Translations under genes and position numbers: made by a program
DNA from: an uncultured Bdellovibrio sp.
GTDB taxonomy: Bacteria > Bdellovibrionota > Bdellovibrionia > Bdellovibrionales > Bdellovibrionaceae
Direction: 5' to 3'
NCBI RefSeq assembly: GCF_946478835.1
Contig: NZ_CAMLDV010000020.1
Coordinates: 1 to 34,050 of the forward strand
Length of the DNA stretch: 34,050 nucleotides
Shown here: piece by piece, positions 7,118 through 15,728 of the stretch
How the letters are laid out: the number at the start of each line of letters is the position of its first letter
Position numbering within the stretch: position 1 is the first letter of the stretch
Notes under the pieces: model-generated
Database searches by the model: none
What the model was told of the DNA's origin: nothing
What the model saw: the letters and a program-made list of their open reading frames with translations, nothing else

Positions 7118-8183
7118 AATCGTCTTTATTTTAACTTTGCTTGCTCCACTTTCATCAAATGCTTATGTACGTATTGGAAATGGCGGCGAAGGCGTTTTAG
7201 TCGATGATCAAGTTTATGTGCGCGATTTATATGAACAAGGGTCGCACCTGCATCCCCGATTTGGTTCACAAATTTCGACCTCCCTACTTGGCGCTTGGAA
7301 TAACACCACACTTGCAAAACAATTTTCTTCTGAAAAAAGTTTGGTGCTGCAAAAACTGACTGATATTGAAATGACGTTTCCAGGATTGGGGTTTGCTACG
7401 ATGCAAGCCCTTGAAAAATACAATTATCTTTTCGTCGATATGCTGGAGCTTCTCGCAAACGACAGCCCCACGGTTCCAGAACCACAGCGAATTCAAATAG
7501 CCGTACGCTATTACAAGACAATTTATCTTTCAAAAACGGCTTGGGGTAAGATGTCTCTCGAATCCAAGGCCGCCCTCCTGATTCATGAAGGGCTTTATGG
7601 TCTTGCAAAAATCACGTGCGATGAAAACGACTGCCAGCAAAAATCCAAACAAGTCCGTCCTCTTATTGGCCGGTTTTTTTCATCAGCGTCTCACGACGAA
7701 CTTAAGGCACTTATTCGTGAAAATCTCGATGTTCAATCTCTTGAGAACCTATGCTCTGACCCCGCGGCGAAATTTCAGTTTTCAATAGTTTCAGAAAAAA
7801 ATATGACAAAGGTTTTTGAGAGTTTTAATTCTGCCTATCTCGCTATTTCTGAAGACCTCTGGCAAGACGTTCATAAAATCTGTCAGCTCGCTTTACCTTA
7901 TAAGGAGCAAAAAGTCCTTGTAAAATACGAAGGCCTTTTCCTTTTTCAAAGTATCGGGGTGACGATATATAAAATGAACAATCAGGGCGAATGGCAGACA
8001 CAGCAGGGATTTTCTACCAAACACATTGACGGTCGCCAAAAAAAATTCGTCTCTTTTGAATCTTCGGAAAACTGTGAACTGCACCTCAGACATCTGTTCA
8101 CACAATCCCTGGAAACCCTAAAAAAAATGCCGAATTTAGATCCATCGTTAATATGTGAACAAGGGCGCAGTTCTCAAAAGTAA
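7107..8183 (+). CDS. Exported protein paired with the TIGR02147 gene
   Basis: The protein has 358 residues and a Sec signal peptide (about 1-19, ending SSNA). The mature N-terminus carries a GNGGEGVLVDDQ segment. A central stretch AALLIHEGLYGL contains His160-Glu161, which recalls the start of a zinc-protease HExxH motif, but the second His is missing, so protease activity is not claimed. Several cysteines (about 171, 176 and later) could form disulfides. It overlaps the regulator gene by 11 bp and uses an ATG preceded by GTTAGGAG. Its 3' end overlaps the convergent gene by 10 bp. Confidence 0.65.
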   Translation: MFVKIVFILTLLAPLSSNAYVRIGNGGEGVLVDDQVYVRDLYEQGSHLHPRFGSQISTSLLGAWNNTTLAKQFSSEKSLVLQKLTDIEMTFPGLGFATMQALEKYNYLFVDMLELLANDSPTVPEPQRIQIAVRYYKTIYLSKTAWGKMSLESKAALLIHEGLYGLAKITCDENDCQQKSKQVRPLIGRFFSSASHDELKALIRENLDVQSLENLCSDPAAKFQFSIVSEKNMTKVFESFNSAYLAISEDLWQDVHKICQLALPYKEQKVLVKYEGLFLFQSIGVTIYKMNNQGEWQTQQGFSTKHIDGRQKKFVSFESSENCELHLRHLFTQSLETLKKMPNLDPSLICEQGRSSQK

Positions 8184-8707
8184 TACCTCACCCCAAAACC
8201 GCCGGCCCAATATGACCTTGCTTTATTGGCAAAGCGGTCGTTGTTATAGACAGCGATCGCTATTTGATCTAACAACGTCCAATCCCAGTAAGCTTCCCAA
8301 TTTTTCCACTGCACCGTTGTCGCAAATACCAATCCCAAACGATAGGCCGTTTCATCGTAATAGTTATCTTCGGGATAAACACCGGAGTTCTTGATAAACA
8401 TCTCATCACACAAACAGCGACTGACCAAAAAACCCATACCTAACCAATTCGTTTTGATTTCCTGGTAAGAAGAATGAAAAGGCGAATAAACATATTTCAG
8501 ATTGAGCTGTTGAACGTCGCTGCCCAAAATACCCGGAGTCGTTCCATAGGTAAAAACCGTATTATGATTTCCCGATTCTGATGTGTAGGCTACTCCGAAA
8601 TGCCGGTCACCCATGTACGAACCCGTTCCATAAGCGACACCCCATTGAGCAACAGCCAACTCACTCCATAAGCTCAGAACCAGAATGATAATCTTTCTGA
8701 GTTTCAT
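8174..8707 (-). CDS. Small outer-membrane beta-barrel-like protein
   Basis: The 177-residue protein has a signal peptide (about 1-20, ending LAVA) and a mature part rich in Gly, Tyr, Trp and alternating hydrophobic residues, finishing in GGFGVRYYF, a typical outer-membrane strand with terminal Phe. Function unknown. Its start lies inside the 3' end of the metallophosphoesterase gene (47-bp overlap), so the two are probably cotranscribed. Its own 3' end overlaps the convergent exported-protein gene by 10 bp. Confidence 0.65.
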   Translation of the reverse strand: MKLRKIIILVLSLWSELAVAQWGVAYGTGSYMGDRHFGVAYTSESGNHNTVFTYGTTPGILGSDVQQLNLKYVYSPFHSSYQEIKTNWLGMGFLVSRCLCDEMFIKNSGVYPEDNYYDETAYRLGLVFATTVQWKNWEAYWDWTLLDQIAIAVYNNDRFANKARSYWAGGFGVRYYF

Positions 8708-9503
8708 ACTTACACTCTTTTCTTAAACATTGTTCTACAACAACCTTGTCCTCCTTGAGGGTGATTCGCGACCAGCGTCCGCGCTCTAAACGCTCAACCT
8801 GATGGCGCAATATTCCTGATTTTACTTCCGTGTGATAAACGTGCTTATGTCCATTCATAATCAAACGAACAGATGAATCCCGTACAATATCCCAAAAGAT
8901 TTCTTTATCTTGAGAGGTAAAATACTCGTCGTTGTCGGGATCAACATGCATAAGCAAAACTAGGGGCAATGGGCTTGAACGGACCTCTTGGGCCAACCAA
9001 TCCCATTCAACTTTTTCGTCAATAAAATCCAAACGATTGTTATTAAAAATAACGAAGCGATATCCTTTATGATCGAAATGGAAGTTATACGGACCGAAAA
9101 GACGCTTATACAATAACTTGCCTCTACCGACGGAGTCGTGATTGCCAAGCACCGTAATCAAAGGCACGTGCAAAGGCGAAATCAACGACAGATAGGCATC
9201 GTACTCAAAATTAAGTCCCTGATTTGTGAAATCACCCAGGCTTACCACAAAGTCGAAATCCATCGTATTGGCGTCTTTCACCCAATCTTCGAGAGCCGCA
9301 TAGTTTTGATGGCTGTCAGAAAAAACGCCGAAGGTGATTTCATCGGCGGGTTCATAAAACAAAGGACTGTTCTTTAAAGATCCAAGATATTGCCCATTTA
9401 AGTTTGAAACCGAACTCTCGGTTTCTTCTGAAAACGGAGAGTTCTTAAGAGGGGCACAGCTTAACAAAAATCCTGCTACAACAACTGTCAAAAAGCGTTT
9501 CAT
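8661..9503 (-). CDS. Calcineurin-like metallophosphoesterase lipoprotein
   Basis: This 280-residue protein is predicted to be lipid-anchored: the lipobox LLSC puts the lipidated Cys at residue 16. All calcineurin-like metal-site motifs are present in order: DSH (63-65), GD (90-91), GNHD (120-123), His186 and GHKH (218-221). It should be a bimetal phosphohydrolase on the periplasmic side; the substrate is unknown. The ATG at 9503 was chosen over a TTG at 9515 because GGAG sits 6 nt before it and it starts the lipoprotein signal. It overlaps the next, outer-membrane-like gene by 47 bp, suggesting a small envelope operon. Confidence 0.88.
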   Translation of the reverse strand: MKRFLTVVVAGFLLSCAPLKNSPFSEETESSVSNLNGQYLGSLKNSPLFYEPADEITFGVFSDSHQNYAALEDWVKDANTMDFDFVVSLGDFTNQGLNFEYDAYLSLISPLHVPLITVLGNHDSVGRGKLLYKRLFGPYNFHFDHKGYRFVIFNNNRLDFIDEKVEWDWLAQEVRSSPLPLVLLMHVDPDNDEYFTSQDKEIFWDIVRDSSVRLIMNGHKHVYHTEVKSGILRHQVERLERGRWSRITLKEDKVVVEQCLRKECKYETQKDYHSGSELME

Positions 9504-9507
9504 ACCT

Positions 9508-9533
9508 ATCTCCAATCTTTCGACTTGGGAGAT
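9508..9533 (-). promoter_or_regulatory. Inverted repeat covering the metallophosphoesterase ribosome-binding site
   Basis: Read on the minus strand, ATCTCC(C)AA pairs with TTGGAGAT, giving 8 bp with one bulged C, and the second arm contains the GGAG ribosome-binding site of the downstream gene. It could hold back initiation, or act with the end of the marR transcript. Chance is possible. Confidence 0.35.
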
Positions 9534-9549
9534 GGAGAATATAAGGATG

Positions 9550-10059
9550 CTAACTCAGCATAGATGTATTCTTCACCATTCTATCTAAAATACCGTTTAG
9601 ATCTGATCTTTCTTCCAACGACACTTGATTCCAGAAGGCTGCTACTTTCGGAGCCCACTGCGGAAAGATTTCCTTAATCAAAGCTTCACCTTTATCAGCG
9701 AGCTTAATGACAAAAGAACGGCCGTCTTTTTGGTGAAGTTCGCGCTTGATTAACTCGGCTTTTTCAAGACTGTTAATCAATCCGGAAATCGTTGCTTGAG
9801 TAACCCCTACTCTTTGCGACAGCTCCGAGGGCATAAGTCCCTCGGGAGCATCACTCAAAAGATATAAAAGTGTAAAGCGTCCACTGGAAAGATTGTAAGG
9901 AGCTAGCAAGCCGTCCAGATAGTTCTCTAACTCAGTTGCAACCTTCATGAATAACAAGTTCGTATACAGGGCGCTGGAATCCACCTCTTCGTGCAATCGC
10001 GTCGCCGCTGCTTTAAATTCCTCTTTCGAAGGTAGGTTCTGAATAAATAACTTAGCCAT
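9550..10059 (-). CDS. MarR-family transcriptional regulator
   Basis: The 169-residue protein has the MarR layout: an N-terminal dimerisation helix, a winged helix-turn-helix at about 73-107 (PSELSQRVGVTQATISGLI), then a wing containing KDGRSF (the D-x-R wing motif) and a C-terminal dimerisation helix. MarR proteins usually repress efflux or stress genes and release DNA on binding a small ligand. It is the last gene of the tolC-RND-marR operon, 12 bp after the pump stop codon, so it probably gives feedback on the pump. The ATG at 10059 has GGAGG at 5-nt spacing; an upstream TTG at 10071 is less likely. Confidence 0.85.
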   Translation of the reverse strand: MAKLFIQNLPSKEEFKAAATRLHEEVDSSALYTNLLFMKVATELENYLDGLLAPYNLSSGRFTLLYLLSDAPEGLMPSELSQRVGVTQATISGLINSLEKAELIKRELHQKDGRSFVIKLADKGEALIKEIFPQWAPKVAAFWNQVSLEERSDLNGILDRMVKNTSMLS

Positions 10060-10071
10060 AATAACCTCCAA

Positions 10072-13000
10072 TTAGCTTTCTGAAAGACCCAGGTCTGTAG
10101 ATTCTGAAACAGATCCTTCAGGGCCTGCGACTTTCACTTCAACGTGTCTGTCTTGTTTTTCTTTTTTATTCGATGTCAAACGGCCACCGATGTTATTCGC
10201 CCATACTCTGAAACGATCGACATAAGTGAACACCGCAGGAACGACGATCAATGTCAGAATTGTCGATGAAATCATACCACCGATAATCGCAACACCCATT
10301 GCCGTACGGGATTTCGAAGCTTCATTCAAACCGATCGCGACTGGCAATGTACCTGCGATCAATGCGAACGATGTCATCAAGATCGGACGAAGACGTGTTT
10401 TACCGGCTTCGACCAAGGCTTCGCCGCGTTCCTTGCCTGTTGCCATCATTTGTCTTGTGTAGTCGACAAGCAAGATACCGTTTTTACCGGCAACCCCGAT
10501 CAACATGAAGAAACCGAAGATCGCAAAGATCGTCATCGTCTCTTTCATCAAGAACAAACCAAGGAAGGCACCACACAGAGCGAGCGGCAACGCCACCATG
10601 ATTGTGATTGGCGTGATGAATGATTCATACAAGCTTGAAAGAATCAAGTAGATGAACATGATCGCAAATCCCAGAGCAAGAACTGTTGAAGTCGCTAGCT
10701 CTTGCATGTTCTCAGCATCACCACCCCAAGAGAAACGAACGCTTGAAGGGAAAGCTGTATCACCTGTTGTCATTGCTTTCACAGCATCATTCACGACTTC
10801 ACTTAGGCCCACACCTGGAGCAAGACCCGCTGTGATTTGGATGTAACGACCACGGTCTTGACGTTCAATCGAAGCCGGACCGGAAGCCAAATCACCCGTC
10901 GCTACGTCAGACAAGCGAACAAGCTTTCTGTTGACGTTGGGAACGTAAACTTGATTGAAGCTTTCTTTCAAGTCACGTTGCTCAGGCATCAAGCGCACGC
11001 GCACTTCATACTCACGGCCCTTTTCACGGAATTTCGCAGGAGTGAAACCTTCGACTTGTGCACGAAGCTCCTCACCCATTGTTTTCGTGTTGATACCGTA
11101 TTGTTTTGCAGCCCCTGGTTTTAAGTGAACTTGCATCTCGGGTTTACCAGGACGGAAGTTCGTATCCACGTCTTTCAAACGAGGATCGGCTTTGAGTTTT
11201 GCAAGAATTTTTGTTCCTGCTTCTTCAAGAGCTTTTGGATCTGCAGAGATGATATTCAACATGAACGGCTGTCCACCCATACCACCTGTTGCATCGTATT
11301 TTTTAACAACAGGATTTGCATTTTCAACAAAGCCTGCCAATTGTTTACGAACTTTGTCGCGGAAAGCTTCCGTTGTGTAACCGTTACGAGCTTTACCGTC
11401 TTTCATACGAACGTAGAAGGTCGATTTGTTAGACTCACCGTAAAGGCTTCCGATAATCATAGCCGTGTAATCCACTTCTGAATTGGCACGAATGATTTTA
11501 TCCACTTCGTCACCGACTTTATTCATACCATCCAAGCTTGTGCCTGGTTGCATTTCAAGAGTCACTGTGAACTCACCACTATCATCGTCCGTGATGAATG
11601 CGCCTGGAACTTTTGTCACGGTGTAAATACTGAGAACAAACACCATGAACGTCGCACCAATCGTCATCAACGGATGGCGAAGAGTCACACGAAGTAGTTT
11701 TTCGTAAATAACTTCCAACCAGCCTTGGAAACGGTCGAAACCTTTTACAAGACGGCCCAAAGTTTTATCGTAAAGACCATTTGAAGCAGGCTTATGTCCG
11801 CCACCATGTCCATCACCACCGAAGTACGCAGTCAGCATTGGGATGATTGTCATCGCCACAAACCAACTGATCATCATCGAGAATACGACAGTCATACCGA
11901 ATTGTTTTAAGAACTGACCAATCGTTCCTGACATTGTACCCACTGGCACGAACACCGCGATCACCACAAGAGTGATGGCCATAACTGCCATTTGGATTTC
12001 CGTCGTCCCTTTTTCAGCAGCCGTGAGTGAATCTTCACCGAGCTCCATACGACGGTAGATATTTTCAATAACCACGATCGCATCGTCGATCAGAAGACCT
12101 ACGGCCAACGTCAGGGCAAGCATCGAAACGATGTTAATCGAGAACCCTGCGACCTTCATAATCATGAAGGCGCCAATCAACGAGATCGGCAATGAAAGCG
12201 CTGTGATCAGTGTCGAACGCGCACTTCCCAAGAAGAAGAACACTGTAATGACCGTGAGGATGATACCGATGATGATCGTTTCATTCACGTCATAGATATT
12301 GTTTTTAATTTTGGTAGAGGCATTCGTCACAAGCTGAACTTGTGGAGCACCTTCCATTTTAGAGAGTTCAGGTTTCAACTTTTCAAGTTGCTTGATAACG
12401 TCGTCAGCCACTTTAACCGTGTTAGAACCTGATTGGCGATACACTTGCAAGAAAAGAGCTTTGTTACCGTTAACGAAAGCGCGGGATTTTTCGTCCTCTA
12501 ATGTGTCGACAACTTTTCCCAGATCCGCAACACGTGTTGGAACTTCATTTCCATAAAGATTCACAAGAGTGTCTGCAACTTCTGGAACGGATTTAAATTC
12601 ACCAAGACCACGGAACACAAGTTCTTTCCCACCTTGCTCCACTTTACCGCTTGGAATGTTTTCACCGGAAGCGCCGACTTGTCCTGCGACTTGGCTCACG
12701 GAAACTTCGCGGGCTTTTAGTTTATTGCGATCTAAGAGGACGTGGATTTCTCTTTCACGACCACCAAAGATCTCAATCGCACCGACGTTGTTCACTTGTT
12801 CCAAACGAGGTTTGATAAATTGATCGGCGATATCAAAAAGCTGTGCATCCCCTAAACCATTCGCAGTCAAAGAGACCATGATGATAGGTGTATCAGACGG
12901 GTCGAATTTTTTGATCACTGGATCGTCGACTTCATCTGGAAGTTTTGGTTTCGCGATATTTACCTTATCGCGCACTTGTTGTTCGGCGTATTTCACGTCA

Positions 13001-13296
13001 ACGGTGCTGTTAAACTCAACGATAACTTGTGAAACACCTTCCAAACTTTTTGAAGTCAGACGTTTGATACCGGAAATGGTACTCACTTCTTCTTCAATAG
13101 GACGGCTCACCAAAGTTTCGATCTCTGAAGGACCGGCACCACGGTAAGTCGTTTGAACTGTGACGACAGGGATGCTGACATCCGGGAACAAATCCACGCT
13201 CATGGATTTGAAGGAGGCCCAACCCACCACCACAAGGGCGATTGTCACACACGTAATAAAAATAGGTCTGCTAATGGATATCTTAGGTAAGCTCAT
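10072..13296 (-). CDS. RND (AcrB-type) inner-membrane efflux transporter
   Basis: This 1074-residue proton-driven exporter has the typical RND length and repeat layout: one N-terminal membrane helix, a large periplasmic domain, a block of helices, a second periplasmic domain and a final helix block. The proton-relay Asp404-Asp405 in GLLIDDAIVVIEN and the later GKNGILLVDY segment with the relay lysine match the hydrophobe/amphiphile (HAE-1) subgroup. It starts 2 bp after the TolC-like gene and is followed by marR. The usual periplasmic adaptor (AcrA type) is not in the operon. The substrate is unknown; drugs, solvents or lipids are possible. Confidence 0.93.
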   Translation of the reverse strand: MSLPKISISRPIFITCVTIALVVVGWASFKSMSVDLFPDVSIPVVTVQTTYRGAGPSEIETLVSRPIEEEVSTISGIKRLTSKSLEGVSQVIVEFNSTVDVKYAEQQVRDKVNIAKPKLPDEVDDPVIKKFDPSDTPIIMVSLTANGLGDAQLFDIADQFIKPRLEQVNNVGAIEIFGGREREIHVLLDRNKLKAREVSVSQVAGQVGASGENIPSGKVEQGGKELVFRGLGEFKSVPEVADTLVNLYGNEVPTRVADLGKVVDTLEDEKSRAFVNGNKALFLQVYRQSGSNTVKVADDVIKQLEKLKPELSKMEGAPQVQLVTNASTKIKNNIYDVNETIIIGIILTVITVFFFLGSARSTLITALSLPISLIGAFMIMKVAGFSINIVSMLALTLAVGLLIDDAIVVIENIYRRMELGEDSLTAAEKGTTEIQMAVMAITLVVIAVFVPVGTMSGTIGQFLKQFGMTVVFSMMISWFVAMTIIPMLTAYFGGDGHGGGHKPASNGLYDKTLGRLVKGFDRFQGWLEVIYEKLLRVTLRHPLMTIGATFMVFVLSIYTVTKVPGAFITDDDSGEFTVTLEMQPGTSLDGMNKVGDEVDKIIRANSEVDYTAMIIGSLYGESNKSTFYVRMKDGKARNGYTTEAFRDKVRKQLAGFVENANPVVKKYDATGGMGGQPFMLNIISADPKALEEAGTKILAKLKADPRLKDVDTNFRPGKPEMQVHLKPGAAKQYGINTKTMGEELRAQVEGFTPAKFREKGREYEVRVRLMPEQRDLKESFNQVYVPNVNRKLVRLSDVATGDLASGPASIERQDRGRYIQITAGLAPGVGLSEVVNDAVKAMTTGDTAFPSSVRFSWGGDAENMQELATSTVLALGFAIMFIYLILSSLYESFITPITIMVALPLALCGAFLGLFLMKETMTIFAIFGFFMLIGVAGKNGILLVDYTRQMMATGKERGEALVEAGKTRLRPILMTSFALIAGTLPVAIGLNEASKSRTAMGVAIIGGMISSTILTLIVVPAVFTYVDRFRVWANNIGGRLTSNKKEKQDRHVEVKVAGPEGSVSESTDLGLSES

Positions 13297-13298
13297 TG

Positions 13299-14747
13299 TT
13301 AGATACCTCCTTCAGAAGAAGAAGCTTGATAAAGTTTAATTTGTGCTTGTAATCCAAGGATCTGAGACGCCGCTTGCACGCGGTTCACTTCAGATTGCGA
13401 GAAGTCTTGTTCAAACAGAAGAACTTGGTAAGTCGTAGTTCTTCCTTGGCGAAGACGTGTTCTCTCATTCTCCAATTTGGCTTTTTGTGCGTTCACGATG
13501 TTCGTTGCCAAACGAAGATTTTCTTTTGCTTCACCCAATTGCTGAGTCAAATTTGTCCAGTCTTGCTCTTGAGTGAACTGTTTATATTGATAAGAAAGTT
13601 CTGCTGCTTTTTGCGCCTTCAAAGCTCCGGCCTTTGCGTCGGATGTTGCAGAGAAATTTAAAGGCATGCTCATGCGAATACCTACGAACGCTGTATCGTG
13701 CTGTGTATATCCGGCATTTTTCATCGCCTCATTCATTTCTTCATCACGACCGTTCAGTGCGTAACTTCCGTAAAGGTCGACACTCGGTTTATTTCTTTCA
13801 GCAACGAGTGTCGCTGATGATTTTGCCAAACGTGCTTGCGCTTCCGCAGCCTTCACATCGTAACGATCGCCTGGTTTTGCATTCGGTACTGCGACCTTTT
13901 CTAGGTTTCCGTAGTTGATACTATCTAAAGAAGGAACAGATTCTTCTGCTCCTTTATTGATGTATGTATTGAAAGCGCGACGTGCTGACTTTTCTTGATT
14001 CTGTGCAAGTTGCAATTGATAAGTCGTTGCCTCAACCAAAGCTTTGGCTTGAAGAACGTCTGCATTTTCGCCCAGATTCATTCGAGCTTTGCGGCTCACA
14101 TAATCCAAAATACTTTGTGCATTTTTAAGAGCGCGTGTTTGCACTTGAACGACTTCTTGTGCTGAAGACAATCTCCAGTAAGCCGCTTCAGCCTCCACCA
14201 TATATCCTTGGTTTTGTGCCTGGGCTCCAAATTGTTCGGCTTTGTTTTGTTGGCGAGTGAGATCTTCATTCGCACGAGCTGAACGACCGAAACCATTCGC
14301 CCACAAAGGCATTGTTAATTCCAATGTTGGAGTTGCTGTCCAAAAAGTATCGCCCATACCTGCGGGAAGAGTTGCTCCCTCCACCTGGATCTTATCTAAG
14401 GCGTAAGACAATTTGGTCTGCAGACCAAAGCTGAAGTCTTGAGAAACACCCAAAGAATAGTTTTGCATTCTGAGACGGTCATAAGTGATCGCCGAAGCAA
14501 ACTGCTCTTTACCATCGTGTCCAATTCGCGCATTGGCGAACAGACGCGGAGTAAAAATCAAATCAGCTTCGCGTGATTTCAGCGCCGACGCTTCGGCCTG
14601 CTCACTGCTTGCTTTATACCCAGAACTTTGTTGTTGAACTTGGCCCAAATACTCATTGAGTGAGAGGGCGGAAGCTGAATTTCCAGCGAGAAGGGCTGCA
14701 AAAATCAGCGTGAGACTAGAGAATTTCAGGACATCGGATTTCTTCAT
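13299..14747 (-). CDS. TolC-family outer-membrane efflux protein
   Basis: The 482-residue protein has a Sec signal peptide (about 1-27, ending SASA) and a mature part made mostly of long Ala/Gln/Glu-rich amphipathic helices in two similar halves, as in TolC/OprM channels, with short Tyr- and Phe-rich strand regions (for example ARIGHDGKEQF). It would form the outer-membrane duct for the RND pump encoded 2 bp downstream. No lipobox is present. GGAG sits 7 nt before the ATG, and the promoter region contains the palindromes annotated separately. Confidence 0.9.
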   Translation of the reverse strand: MKKSDVLKFSSLTLIFAALLAGNSASALSLNEYLGQVQQQSSGYKASSEQAEASALKSREADLIFTPRLFANARIGHDGKEQFASAITYDRLRMQNYSLGVSQDFSFGLQTKLSYALDKIQVEGATLPAGMGDTFWTATPTLELTMPLWANGFGRSARANEDLTRQQNKAEQFGAQAQNQGYMVEAEAAYWRLSSAQEVVQVQTRALKNAQSILDYVSRKARMNLGENADVLQAKALVEATTYQLQLAQNQEKSARRAFNTYINKGAEESVPSLDSINYGNLEKVAVPNAKPGDRYDVKAAEAQARLAKSSATLVAERNKPSVDLYGSYALNGRDEEMNEAMKNAGYTQHDTAFVGIRMSMPLNFSATSDAKAGALKAQKAAELSYQYKQFTQEQDWTNLTQQLGEAKENLRLATNIVNAQKAKLENERTRLRQGRTTTYQVLLFEQDFSQSEVNRVQAASQILGLQAQIKLYQASSSEGGI

Positions 14748-14758
14748 AAGTGCTCTCC

Positions 14759-14784
14759 GTTAAGTAATCGCTTACATACTTAAC
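14759..14784. promoter_or_regulatory. Operator palindrome 1 between tolC and tetR
   Basis: GTTAAGT at 14759-14765 and ACTTAAC at 14778-14784 are perfect inverse copies; seen another way, AAGTA-N10-TACTT. Inside is a second nested palindrome GTAA-TCGC-TTAC. It lies between the tolC -10 box and the tolC start, a repressing position. Confidence 0.65.
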
Positions 14785-14786
14785 CT

Positions 14787-14814
14787 ACAATATGAGCCAT
14801 AAGTATGCAATCAA
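14787..14814 (-). promoter_or_regulatory. Sigma-70 promoter for the tolC-RND-marR operon
   Basis: On the minus strand TTGATT (14814-14809) and TATTGT (14792-14787) are separated by 16 bp. The -35 box lies inside palindrome 2, and palindrome 1 is just downstream of the -10 box. Confidence 0.5.
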
Positions 14815-14820
14815 TTACTT
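14801..14820. promoter_or_regulatory. Operator palindrome 2 between tolC and tetR
   Basis: AAGTA at 14801-14805 and TACTT at 14816-14820 with the same 10-bp spacing as palindrome 1. It covers the proposed tolC -35 box and lies just before the tetR -35 box, so one bound dimer could affect both genes. Confidence 0.5.
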
Positions 14821-14822
14821 TC

Positions 14823-14851
14823 TTGATCTGGACAGAGGGTTATGATACATT
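14823..14851 (+). promoter_or_regulatory. Possible sigma-70 promoter for tetR
   Basis: TTGATC at 14823-14828 and TACATT at 14846-14851 are separated by 17 bp. Palindrome 3 lies between this promoter and the start codon at 14903. Confidence 0.4.
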
Positions 14852-14860
14852 ATATAAAGT

Positions 14861-14880
14861 TAAGTACTTTTAGGTACTTA
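14861..14880. promoter_or_regulatory. Operator palindrome 3 in the tetR leader
   Basis: TAAGTAC at 14861-14867 and GTACTTA at 14874-14880 are perfect inverse copies (AAGTA-N8-TACTT) and share the GTTAAGTA half-site with palindrome 1. The position downstream of the tetR promoter suggests autoregulation. Confidence 0.6.
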
Positions 14881-14902
14881 GTTAACTTCCAGGAGGTTTT
14901 CA

Positions 14903-15559
14903 ATGACGGAAACATCTCAAACAAAAACGCATAAAGACGAAAGTCCTGCTCAAATTAAGGGCAAAAAAAGGGACCGTTCGGCTTCCGAGGACCGCCTTAT
15001 CCACGCGGGTCTAGAGATGTTCTCAAAGCTGGGCTTTGATGGCGCAACCACTCGTATGATTGCGAAGAAGGCCGACGTGAATGAATCCTTGATTGCGCGT
15101 TACTTCGAAGGAAAAGAAGGTCTTCTCGTTGCGATTATTGAAAAGTTTCTGGAAGAGATGAACACGCGCGAACTTCCCTACTCTCTTCACGACAATTTAG
15201 CTGATGAACTCGAAGCTTACGTGAAGGACCGTATTCAAGAAGGTTGTACCCACGAAGATTTTGCGAAGATCATTTTTTCTCAGGCGTTGGTGAATAAGAA
15301 ATTTAAAAAGCGTGTGACTGAAACTATTCCAATGCAGCTAGATCCCCGTCTGATCGCGCGTATGCAAATGCTCGCAGCGCAAGGAAAGATCAAAGCCGGA
15401 ACTGATGTTGAAGAGCTTTGCCATGATATTGATACTTATATGGATGGCATGTTCTTCTTTGAGTGCATCCTGCATGAAGCGACGAAAGAAGAGCTTGTGA
15501 AACGCACGGTGAAGTTTGTGCGTTTGTATGCGAAGCTTTATGAGCCTTCTGGTAAGTAA
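14903..15559 (+). CDS. TetR/AcrR-family transcriptional regulator
   Basis: The 218-residue protein has a charged N-terminal extension of about 25 residues, then the TetR DNA-binding domain: helix RLIHAGLEMFSKLGFDGA and helix-turn-helix at about 49-68 (TTRMIAKKADVNESLIARYF). The C-terminal helical region (about 80-218) should bind a ligand and dimerise. It is divergent from the efflux operon and separated from it by three AAGTA/TACTT palindromes, so it most likely represses both the pump operon and itself and is released by a pump substrate. AGGAGG at 14891-14896 serves the ATG. Confidence 0.9.
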   Translation: MTETSQTKTHKDESPAQIKGKKRDRSASEDRLIHAGLEMFSKLGFDGATTRMIAKKADVNESLIARYFEGKEGLLVAIIEKFLEEMNTRELPYSLHDNLADELEAYVKDRIQEGCTHEDFAKIIFSQALVNKKFKKRVTETIPMQLDPRLIARMQMLAAQGKIKAGTDVEELCHDIDTYMDGMFFFECILHEATKEELVKRTVKFVRLYAKLYEPSGK

Positions 15560-15630
15560 TTGCTTGAGAGTTATCTTCGCATCTAATCTGACTTTTACCT
15601 TTGATTTTTATTTTTTAAAGTTATCTTTTA

Positions 15631-15664
15631 AACCCACGACTTAACAGTTGTGGGTTTTTATTTT
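15631..15664 (+). terminator. Rho-independent terminator downstream of tetR
   Basis: AACCCACGACT pairs with AGTTGTGGGTT (11 bp with one G-U pair) around a 4-nt loop and is followed by TTTATTTTT. The rest of 15560-15728 is T-rich and holds no gene. Confidence 0.85.
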
Positions 15665-15728
15665 TCGCGAGTTGATTTGCTCGGTATTCTTAGTGCTTTT
15701 TTTCATTTTATTCTTCATCGATTTATTT

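Noticed and set aside
7584..7610. Zinc-protease HExxH motif in the exported protein at 7107-8183
   Set aside because: Only His-Glu is present; the second His is replaced, so protease activity is not supported.
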